From positions 1-11,006 of the forward strand of contig JAOPYW010000262.1 in NCBI GenBank assembly GCA_025964405.1: a stretch of DNA of 11,006 bases, read 5' to 3'. Every line of letters begins with the position of its first letter. The stretch's first letter is position 1. Below, one piece after another: positions 5,564 to 11,006 of the stretch. Below the pieces are notes generated by a model. The model made no database searches and was not told the origin of the DNA. It saw only the letters and a program-made list of their open reading frames with translations. This DNA comes from Thermoleophilia bacterium. GTDB lineage: Bacteria > Actinomycetota > Thermoleophilia > Gaiellales > SKUG01. The translations under genes were made by a program, and so were the position numbers.

Positions 5564-7138
5564 GTGAACGCACCAGTCGCCCGAACCGTCACCGCATCGA
5601 TCACCAGCCTCGCCTGCGCCGCCGCACTCGCGGTGGTGCTCGCGTCGCCCGCCGCCGCCGCCACCGCGCGGCACCACGGCGGCTCCGGTTCAGGAGGCGC
5701 CACGGCCCCGACACCCACGCCCACGCCCACGACTCCGGCTCCAGTCACGACCGAACCCGCCGAACCGGACCCCGATTCGGGCACGTCGGGCGACGACCCC
5801 GCGTGGGGTGGCGCCGGCGCCGGCTGGAACTACGGCTCGACCGGCGGCACGACCATCCCGACCATCTCCGCGCCGACAGCTGGCTGGACGCCGTCTGCGA
5901 CACGCGCCATCTCGGTACGGGGCCTCGAGATCGACCGCGCCGCGATCTCACCCAACGGTGACGCGGAGGGTGACGAGGTCACGGTGAGCTTCCGGCTCCG
6001 GCGCTCCTCGGGCGCCGTGGCCGTCAAGGTCGTCGACGCCGGCGGCGCAGCGGTTCGATCGCTGGGCACCCTGAGCCGCTCCTCCGACTGGGGTGAGTTC
6101 ACGTGGGACGGCACGAACGACGCCGGCGCCATCGTGCCCGACGGGGCGTACCGCATCGTGCTCAGCTCCATCGACGGCACACAGACCGTCTCCGGTGACA
6201 CGCTCGACCTGGGCGTCGCCGTCGATACCGCCGTGCCGACACTGACGGCTGCGCGACCCACGATCACGCAGGTGCGGGCCCTCGCCAAGCGCGCCGCGAA
6301 GCTGCGCGACGAGCAGGCGCGGTGGGCGCGCGCCGCGTGGGGGCACCGCAGCCACTCGGGCGGCCGTACGGTGACCACGAAGCACCGCGAGTCGGGTTCC
6401 GAAGGCCCCGCGACCTCGACCGACATGAGCGCCGACGAGCAGGAATGGGTCAAGGCCTGGCAGGCCCAGCAGCTGCGCCTGCCGGTGACGTTCACGACGG
6501 GTGAGGCAGGCGAGGTGACGATCACCGCGCTCGTCGGCGGACGCTCGACGACGCTCGAGACCTACCGCAGCGCCGGGCGCCAGACGGCCAACGTGGTGCT
6601 CCCGCGCTACGCGGCCGGCACCGCGAAGATCACGATCGCCGCGAGCGACGACGCCGGCAACCTGCGTCGCCACACGATCGCACTCAAGCTGCCGGCCCTG
6701 CCTGCGGCGAAGACGGCGACGCGCGCGTGGCGCTCCACCGAATCGTCGAACGGCAGCTCGGAAAGCTCGGGCGGATCGACCTCGACCCCAGTGACCAACG
6801 TGCCGGCCAACACGAAGGGCCCGTTCCCCGACTGGCTCGACCCGATCATGCTGCGCGCCACCTACGGCGCCGGCGTGCCGCAGTCGTGGGCCTCGAGCCA
6901 GGCGCTCGCGAACCTCGTGCGCGGCGAGAGCTCGTTCAACCCGAAGGCGCAGAACCCGACGTCGACGGCGTACGGTCTGTTCCAGTTCCTCGACCAGACC
7001 TGGAAGGGCGTGGGCTGCACCAAGACGGCCGACGCCTACCAGCAGAGCGTCTGCGGGCTGCGCTACGTGCAGCGCCGCTACGGCACCCCCGAGAAGGCGT
7101 GGGCGTTCTGGCAGGCCCAGTCGCCGCACTGGTACTAG
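5564..7138 (+). CDS. Secreted lysozyme-like/transglycosylase-domain protein with FlgD-Ig-like modules
   Basis: A 524-residue exported protein predicted to cleave peptidoglycan glycan strands. The N-terminus (VARTVTASITSL, then an Ala/Leu/Val core to LASPAAAATA) is a signal peptide. A Pro-Thr linker follows (49-60). A FlgD-Ig-like domain spans 116-220, with SPNGD at 129, a FTWDGTNDAG turn and PDGAYRI. A second Ig-like domain (306-377, ending ASDDAGN) is split by a charged insert at 235-303. A Ser/Gly linker leads to a lysozyme-fold domain (421-524). It carries RGESSFNPKAQNP with probable catalytic E455, AYGLFQFLDQTWKG, a cysteine pair, and RRYGTPEKAWAFWQ. The GTG at 5564 gives a typical signal peptide and follows GGGGGG. 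An ATG at 5522 or TTG at 5510 would add a polar N-terminus. The M23 gene starts 13 bases downstream. A resuscitation- or aggregation-factor role is possible. Confidence 0.88.
   Translation: MNAPVARTVTASITSLACAAALAVVLASPAAAATARHHGGSGSGGATAPTPTPTPTTPAPVTTEPAEPDPDSGTSGDDPAWGGAGAGWNYGSTGGTTIPTISAPTAGWTPSATRAISVRGLEIDRAAISPNGDAEGDEVTVSFRLRRSSGAVAVKVVDAGGAAVRSLGTLSRSSDWGEFTWDGTNDAGAIVPDGAYRIVLSSIDGTQTVSGDTLDLGVAVDTAVPTLTAARPTITQVRALAKRAAKLRDEQARWARAAWGHRSHSGGRTVTTKHRESGSEGPATSTDMSADEQEWVKAWQAQQLRLPVTFTTGEAGEVTITALVGGRSTTLETYRSAGRQTANVVLPRYAAGTAKITIAASDDAGNLRRHTIALKLPALPAAKTATRAWRSTESSNGSSESSGGSTSTPVTNVPANTKGPFPDWLDPIMLRATYGAGVPQSWASSQALANLVRGESSFNPKAQNPTSTAYGLFQFLDQTWKGVGCTKTADAYQQSVCGLRYVQRRYGTPEKAWAFWQAQSPHWY
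5714..5731 (+). repeat. Three tandem CCCACG hexamers
   Basis: Three exact copies of a 6-bp unit encode part of the Pro-Thr linker of the transglycosylase-like protein. Copy number could vary between strains, changing linker length without a frameshift. Confidence 0.6.
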
Positions 7139-7144
7139 GGGGAG
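7137..7144 (+). promoter_or_regulatory. Ribosome-binding site overlapping the upstream stop codon
   Basis: AGGGGGAG begins within the TAG stop of the transglycosylase-like gene and lies seven bases before the ATG at 7152. The arrangement suggests translational coupling of the two hydrolases. It also favours 7152 over the in-frame ATG at 7158. Confidence 0.65.
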
Positions 7145-7151
7145 CTGACAC

Positions 7152-8339
7152 ATGCACATGTCGACACGACTCCTCGCCGTGCTCACGGTCGCGGGCCTGC
7201 TGGCCGTCGCGGTACCGGCGGCGGCGCACGCGCAGTTCCGCGGGTTCGGTGGCTGGGCGCCCGAGGTCGGCGCCGACGCCGTCGACACGATCGGTGACCT
7301 CGAGGTCGACCAGGATGCGATGTCACCCGACGGTGACGGCAGCGGCGACCAGATCCACATCGGCTTCACCTCGAAGGTCGCGCAGCACGTGACGATCACG
7401 GCGCTCGACGTGCGCGGGAACGTGGTGCGCACGATCGCCGATGCCGAGCTGCCGGTGGGCACGGCGGCCTACGCCTGGAACGGCGCCACCGACCAGGGCG
7501 CGCCGCTCGCCGACGGCGAGTACGAGCTCGTGGTCGAGGCGGGCGCGGGCGCCGACAGTGAGAGTGTCAGTGACACGGTCGTGATCGATCGCGCCGCGCC
7601 GACGGTCACGACCACGACGTCGACGGTCAGCGTGTCGAGCCCGGGGGCTGCGTCGTTCCGGTTGCCGGTCAACCTGTCGGAGTCCGCACTCGTCGACGTC
7701 ACGACGAGCGGCGAGGCGGGCCGGGCGCACGCCGTCACGGCGCGCGTGAAGGGGCGCTCGTCGATCACCGTGCCGATCGGCAATCGCGCGGCCCTGCGGC
7801 GCGCGCTCGCGACCGGATCGGCCGACGTGCGCGTGCGGCTGCTCGCGACCGACGATGCCGGCAACGCGACGGTGCGTTCAGTCGACGTCGACCTCGACTA
7901 CGACGCGCCGGTGGCGGGCCCGCCGGCGGGTGACCCGGGCACGGGTTCGCCGACCACGCCGGTCGCCGGGTCAGGCAAGCTGGCGTGGCCCGTGTCGGCA
8001 CCGATCACGTCGCGCTTCGGTCAGCGATGGGGGCGCCTGCATGCCGGGCTCGACCTCGGCGCGAGCTCGGGCACGCGCATCGGTTCGGCGGGTGCGGGTC
8101 GCGTGGTCTACGCAGGCTGGATGAGCGGCTACGGCAACTGCGTCATGGTCGACCACGGCGGCGGCATCGTCACGCTCTACGGGCACCAGTCGCGTATCGC
8201 CACCAAGGTCGGCGCGACGGTCACGCGCGGGCAGACCCTCGGATACGTCGGCTCGACGGGCAACTCGACGGGCCCGCACCTGCACTTCGAGGTGCGCGTG
8301 AACGGCTCCCCGAAGGATCCGATCAGGTACCTGCCGTAG
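7152..8339 (+). CDS. Secreted M23 (LytM-type) endopeptidase with FlgD-Ig-like modules
   Basis: A 395-residue exported zinc peptidase expected to cut peptide cross-links of peptidoglycan. The signal peptide (TRLLAVLTVAGLLAVAV) probably ends after AHA at 25-27. A FlgD-Ig-like domain (about 45-150) has SPDGD at 58, YAWNGATDQG and LADGEYELVV. A second Ig-like domain (about 160-255) ends LATDDAGNATV. A Pro/Gly/Thr linker precedes the M23 domain (279-395). There the zinc and catalytic set is complete: H297 and D301 (LHAGLDLG), H345 (TLYGHQS), and H376 and H378 (GPHLHFEV). It follows the transglycosylase-like gene by 13 bases and shares both beta modules with it. One transcript probably supplies a glycan-cutting and a peptide-cutting enzyme with the same localisation modules. 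Intact catalytic residues argue against a regulatory LytM relative such as EnvC. Confidence 0.93.
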   Translation: MHMSTRLLAVLTVAGLLAVAVPAAAHAQFRGFGGWAPEVGADAVDTIGDLEVDQDAMSPDGDGSGDQIHIGFTSKVAQHVTITALDVRGNVVRTIADAELPVGTAAYAWNGATDQGAPLADGEYELVVEAGAGADSESVSDTVVIDRAAPTVTTTTSTVSVSSPGAASFRLPVNLSESALVDVTTSGEAGRAHAVTARVKGRSSITVPIGNRAALRRALATGSADVRVRLLATDDAGNATVRSVDVDLDYDAPVAGPPAGDPGTGSPTTPVAGSGKLAWPVSAPITSRFGQRWGRLHAGLDLGASSGTRIGSAGAGRVVYAGWMSGYGNCVMVDHGGGIVTLYGHQSRIATKVGATVTRGQTLGYVGSTGNSTGPHLHFEVRVNGSPKDPIRYLP

Positions 8340-8354
8340 CGGCGAACCCGCCGC
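8339..8354. terminator. Weak GC hairpin between convergent genes
   Basis: GCGGCG and CGCCGC form a 6-bp stem around AACC, starting in the stop codon of the M23 gene and ending before the convergent small gene (stop at 8362). Only 22 bases separate the two genes. It lacks a T run, so this is a weak call. Confidence 0.35.
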
Positions 8355-8361
8355 CACGCCC

Positions 8362-8544
8362 TCAGCTGTGCGTGCCGCCGTCGCGTTCAGTCGCTGCGGA
8401 GTCGCGCTGGTCGTTGTCGCTGCCGTCGGCCGGTGCGTTCTCGGGATTCGTCTGCGCATCGGTGGAGCCGCGCAGCCGGTCGCGCTCGGCGATCGCCTCC
8501 TGCGGATCGCGGCTCGTGGTCGGGTCGGTAGTCTCGTCACCCAT
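8362..8544 (-). CDS. Small acidic, disordered hypothetical protein
   Basis: A 60-residue protein with hardly any hydrophobic residues and many Asp, Glu, Thr, Ser and Arg (GDETTDPTTSRDPQEAIAER, then NPENAPADGSDND). No fold or family is recognisable and intrinsic disorder is likely. A good ribosome-binding site on the minus strand (CTGGAGG, seven to eight bases before the ATG at 8544) supports real translation. It begins 51 bases after the stop of the SDR gene and could be the last gene of that transcript, though a GC hairpin lies between. Small acidic proteins of this type are common in actinobacteria and are often stress-induced; no role is claimed. Confidence 0.6.
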   Translation of the reverse strand: MGDETTDPTTSRDPQEAIAERDRLRGSTDAQTNPENAPADGSDNDQRDSAATERDGGTHS

Positions 8545-8582
8545 GGCGGTGCCTCCAGTTTCGTGTGCGAAGACACATGCTC

Positions 8583-8595
8583 CGCCCGGCGGGCG
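8583..8595 (-). terminator. Short GC hairpin right after the SDR stop codon
   Basis: CGCCC and GGGCG form a 5-bp stem with a three-base loop, touching the TAA stop of the SDR gene on the minus strand. It may end or attenuate that transcript before the small acidic gene. The stem is short, so the call is weak. Confidence 0.3.
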
Positions 8596-9396
8596 TTATT
8601 CGTGGGCGACGGCGCTCAGCACCGGATCCTCCGGCCACGCCACGCCCGTGAGGTCGGCGCACGCGTCGAGCAGGTGCTGGTGCACCGTCGGATCACTGGC
8701 GTCGACGTGCGCGGCGCGTTCGGCCTTGCGCGAGAAGTAGCAGCCGCTGACGGCGGCCTCCGGCTCATCGCTTCCGGCGAGCCAGACCTGGGTGGCAGCA
8801 CCATCGCGCACGCTCACCGGCGCACCGCTCCCACCCATCTTGGTCGCGGCCCAGCCCGGGTCGACGGCGTTGGAGCGCGTGCCCGGCCAGCGCTGCGCGA
8901 CCGCGAAGGCGAGCACCACGTCGAGCAGCTTGGAGTCGGAGTAGGCGCTCGACCCGCTCCACGGGCGGCGCACGCGCTGCAGGTCGTCGAAGTCGAGCAC
9001 CCCGGAGGCGTGCATGCCCGAGCTCAGGTAGACGAGCCGCCCGGGCGGATGCATGAGCGCCGTCAGCAGGTAGGGCGCGAGCACGTTCACCTGCAGCACC
9101 TGCTCGTTGCCGTCGACGGTCTCGACGCGGGAGCCGTTGATGTAGATGCCGGCGTTGTTGATGACGGCGTCGAACGTACCGACGGCGTTCGCGTCGTCGG
9201 CGAGGGTCGCGACCTGCGCCAGCTCGCCGAAGTCGCCGACCAGCACACCGGCGGCGCGGGGTTCGGCGGCCCGCGCGTCGGCGGCCCGCGCCGCGCTGCG
9301 GGCGTGGAGCCACACGTCGTGGCCCCCGTCGATGAGGTCGTGCGCCGACTGCAGGCCGAGGCCGTCGGCGGATCCGGTGACGAGGATGCGCCCCAT
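8596..9396 (-). CDS. Short-chain dehydrogenase/reductase (SDR)
   Basis: A 266-residue NAD(P)-dependent oxidoreductase with a Rossmann fold. The cofactor-binding TGSADGLG (T7 to G14) opens the protein, and NNAG lies at 80-83. The structural/catalytic asparagine is N104 (QVNVLAPY), the catalytic serine is S125 or S126 (YLSSGMH), and the catalytic pair is Y152-x3-K156 (AYSDSK). DPGWAATKM follows as the usual PG segment. D55 (VGDF) is placed to contact adenine. R33 (LHARSAAR) after the second strand suggests NADP(H) preference. The substrate cannot be inferred. The C-terminal part (SGCYFSRKAERAAHVDASDP) resembles SDRs near retinol dehydrogenase and WW-domain oxidoreductase. The start ATG overlaps the stop of the upstream VOC gene by one base (TGATG), so translation is coupled. 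Confidence 0.92.
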   Translation of the reverse strand: MGRILVTGSADGLGLQSAHDLIDGGHDVWLHARSAARAADARAAEPRAAGVLVGDFGELAQVATLADDANAVGTFDAVINNAGIYINGSRVETVDGNEQVLQVNVLAPYLLTALMHPPGRLVYLSSGMHASGVLDFDDLQRVRRPWSGSSAYSDSKLLDVVLAFAVAQRWPGTRSNAVDPGWAATKMGGSGAPVSVRDGAATQVWLAGSDEPEAAVSGCYFSRKAERAAHVDASDPTVHQHLLDACADLTGVAWPEDPVLSAVAHE

Positions 9397-9800
9397 CAGG
9401 CCGGGGTCACCACGACCGACGCGGCCGATCGGGTGGAAGGTCCGTGGAGCACTGCCTCGACGTTCGTGCCGTCGGGCGCGATCGCGTAGGCGGCGTAGTA
9501 GCCCGGGTGGTAGTCGCGTGGGCCCGGCGCGCCGTTGTCGGTGCCGCCGGCCGCGAGCGCCGCCTCGTGGAACCGCGCGACGGTTGCCTCGTCGGCGGCC
9601 TGGAAGGCGAGGTGCAGGCCGGTCGTCGGCGTGCCCGTGTCGTCGATCCAGAGCTCGTCGGCGGCGATCGCGTGCTCGCCGACGCGCTCGACCGGCACGT
9701 CGAACACCGCGAGCACGGCGGAGTAGAAGGTCCACGCAGCCTCGATGTCGGCTACGCGCAGGTGGATGTGGTCGACGAGGCGCCCGCGGTGGAATTCCAT
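9396..9800 (-). CDS. VOC/glyoxalase-fold protein
   Basis: A 134-residue member of the vicinal-oxygen-chelate superfamily (glyoxalase I, bleomycin-resistance and dioxygenase fold). LVDHIHLRVADIEAAWTFY (8-26) is the first beta-alpha-beta unit with metal-ligand candidates H11 or H13. GLHLAFQA supplies H63. DNGAPGPRDYHPGYYAAY (88-105) and DGTNVEAV with E115 close the second unit. Ligands H and E at these places suggest an active metal site. The reaction (isomerase, lyase, dioxygenase or antibiotic binding) cannot be told. A good Shine-Dalgarno (AGGAG on the minus strand, 9807-9811) lies six to seven bases before the ATG at 9800. It lies 35 bases after the ZIP transporter gene and overlaps the SDR start by one base, so it sits inside an operon. 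Confidence 0.9.
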   Translation of the reverse strand: MEFHRGRLVDHIHLRVADIEAAWTFYSAVLAVFDVPVERVGEHAIAADELWIDDTGTPTTGLHLAFQAADEATVARFHEAALAAGGTDNGAPGPRDYHPGYYAAYAIAPDGTNVEAVLHGPSTRSAASVVVTPA

Positions 9801-9835
9801 GCGCCGCTCCTACCCCCGCGCCGCGCGACTACGCA

Positions 9836-11006
9836 TCAGCCAGCGAGGATGCCCGTGGCCCACATCACGAGCACGCCCGCCGCGAATCCGCCCTGCACCC
9901 ACGCGGAGCCGAGGCCGGTCGAACCGCCACGCAGCGAGCGCACGATCTCGACGACCACCTGCAGCGCCGCGCCGGCCGCGATCGCGAAGCAGAGCGTCGT
10001 GAACAGCTGCCCGGCGACGTAGCGCCCGGCCCAGATGCCGAGCACCGCCGGCAGGCCGGCGAGCGCCGCCAGCGCCAGCCCGCGCAGGGGTGTCAGTCGC
10101 CCGCCGCCGCGCGCGATGGGGGCCGCGATGCCCACGCCCTCGGTGAGGTTGTGCACCATGAAACCGATGATGAGCGCGATCGCGAGGCTGGCCTCGCCCG
10201 TGGCGAAGCTCGACCCGATCGCGAGCCCCTCGCCGAGGTTGTGGAGCCCGATGCCGATCGCGACGAGCAGGGCCAGCGTGCCGCCCGAGAGTGCGCCTGC
10301 ACCGGTGCGTGCGGCGGCCGCCCGCGCGCCGCTCCGCAGCATGCGACCGACCAGCGCGAGCGCGACCATGCTCACCACGATGCCCATCAGCACGACGCCG
10401 GCGCCGCCGACCGCCGGGATGAGCCCGGCCTGCGTGTCGAACGCCTCCGACGCTGCTTCGACCGCGAGGAACCCGAGCAGCCCGGCCGTGAACGCGAGGA
10501 ACCCGGCCAGCGCCGCAGCCGACAGCCGGCGCAGGGCGGGGAGCCAGACCAGGCCGAGGGCCACGGGCACGAAGCCGACCAGCACGCCGACGAGCGCGCC
10601 CCAGCCGAGGCCGCGCGAGCTGACGGCCTCGGCAGGCACGGCCGCCGGCACGTCGATGACGGTCTGCACGCCGCTGCTCGAGAGCACGGTGATGACGTAG
10701 GGGTCGTCGGCGATCCAGCCATAGTCGAAGGTGAGCGTGCGGGTGCCGCGCGGCTCGATCTCGCGTGCGCCGCCCCTGACCTCGAAGCTGTTGACGTACG
10801 CCGAATCGACCGTGACGAGCGCGGGCGTGATCGGCTCGGCCTGCGGGTTGGTGACCCGCACCTCGACGCCGCCGGGCACGAAGCGCACGCCGCCCGACAC
10901 GAGCTCGTCGGCGGGCGGGGGGTTGTGGCCGAAGCCGTCGAGGATGCGGTCGCCGTTGGCGCCGACGACCGTGAGGATGGCGGCGAGCACGAGCAGCGGC
11001 AGCAGC
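9836..11006 (-). CDS. ZIP-family metal transporter with N-terminal extracytoplasmic domain (5' truncated)
   Basis: The 389 visible residues run off the right edge. The frame continues upstream of an in-frame GTG at 10990 (LLPLLVLAAILTVVG), so the start lies outside. A hydrophobic anchor or signal segment is followed by about 110 residues of strand-rich soluble sequence (SGGVRFVPGGVEVRVTNPQA, then GTRTLTFDYGWIADDPYVI). Eight hydrophobic segments typical of ZIP follow. The transport signatures are HNLGEGLAIG in the fourth helix (10226-10243 and on) and HNLTEGVGI in the fifth (10136-10153). Together these normally form the binuclear metal site for zinc, iron or manganese entry into the cytosol. 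The loop after the third helix is Ala/Arg-rich rather than His-rich. The N-terminal domain is not part of the minimal ZIP fold. The downstream VOC protein, also probably metal-dependent, begins 35 bases after the stop. Confidence 0.9.
   Translation of the reverse strand, partial: LLPLLVLAAILTVVGANGDRILDGFGHNPPPADELVSGGVRFVPGGVEVRVTNPQAEPITPALVTVDSAYVNSFEVRGGAREIEPRGTRTLTFDYGWIADDPYVITVLSSSGVQTVIDVPAAVPAEAVSSRGLGWGALVGVLVGFVPVALGLVWLPALRRLSAAALAGFLAFTAGLLGFLAVEAASEAFDTQAGLIPAVGGAGVVLMGIVVSMVALALVGRMLRSGARAAAARTGAGALSGGTLALLVAIGIGLHNLGEGLAIGSSFATGEASLAIALIIGFMVHNLTEGVGIAAPIARGGGRLTPLRGLALAALAGLPAVLGIWAGRYVAGQLFTTLCFAIAAGAALQVVVEIVRSLRGGSTGLGSAWVQGGFAAGVLVMWATGILAG

Noticed and set aside
5600..5625. 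Lipoprotein signal (cysteine in SLACAAAL) in the transglycosylase-like protein
   Set aside because: The residues before the cysteine do not form a proper lipobox (S-L-A-C lacks Leu at -3), and the hydrophobic core continues after it. An ordinary signal peptide is preferred.
5948..7462. Long minus-strand open frame across the wall-hydrolase genes
   Set aside because: It spans the boundary of two well-supported plus-strand genes and is Arg/Ala-rich without any recognisable domain.
8563..8577. GTGT/ACAC inverted repeat before the small acidic gene as an operator
   Set aside because: Only four base pairs around six bases, which is expected by chance in this composition.
8368..9489. Long plus-strand open frame opposite the SDR gene
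   Set aside because: It is the antisense shadow of a gene with the full SDR motif set, and crosses into the VOC gene.
1..11006. CRISPR arrays, tRNA or rRNA genes, insertion sequences, or an anti-phage island
   Set aside because: No spaced direct repeats, no cloverleaf-like segments, no transposase or integrase frames, and no compositional break were seen. The lone HNH gene is not enough to call a mobile element or defence system.

Overview
The window is a high-GC chromosomal segment with Shine-Dalgarno-led genes, short intergenic gaps, GTG/TTG start alternatives and secreted proteins with Ala-rich signal peptides. It also has a split bacterial end-joining ligase/polymerase pair and a DUF3147-type membrane protein. 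This fits an actinobacterium (Actinomycetota). The FlgD-Ig-like domains fused to cell-wall hydrolases would suit Thermoleophilia/Solirubrobacterales, but that finer placement is a guess. No tRNA, rRNA, CRISPR array, insertion sequence or phage module was seen, and the content looks like ordinary chromosome.

Layout. 1-160 is the tail of a membrane protein on +, meeting a small HNH nuclease on - (164-451). Divergent from the nuclease runs a repair cluster on +: an ATP-dependent DNA ligase of the LigD type (548-1681), a stand-alone LigD-type polymerase/primase domain (1716-2654) and an unrecognised 149-residue protein (2697-3146). The first two should be the sealing and end-filling/ribonucleotide-adding halves of non-homologous end joining. 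No Ku gene and no LigD phosphoesterase domain lie in the window. A four-helix membrane protein (3317-4093) follows, with a possible stress-type promoter, and a strong 14-bp hairpin (4119-4149) closes it.

On -, 5423 to 4171 encodes a DUF3147-type small membrane protein followed by a dimethylargininase-like amidinohydrolase, the latter possibly leaderless. From the same divergent region (5424-5563) a two-gene + operon starts. It encodes a secreted lysozyme-like/transglycosylase protein (5564-7138) and a secreted M23 endopeptidase (7152-8339). Both carry the same pair of beta-sandwich modules (a FlgD-Ig-like domain, then a second Ig-like domain) ahead of different peptidoglycan-cleaving domains, so they look like a coordinated wall-remodelling pair. 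This is the most interesting part of the window.

The right third is a - strand series: a ZIP-family metal transporter with an unusual extracytoplasmic N-terminal domain (cut by the window edge), a VOC/glyoxalase-fold protein, an SDR oxidoreductase coupled to it by a one-base stop/start overlap, and a small acidic disordered protein (8362-8544).
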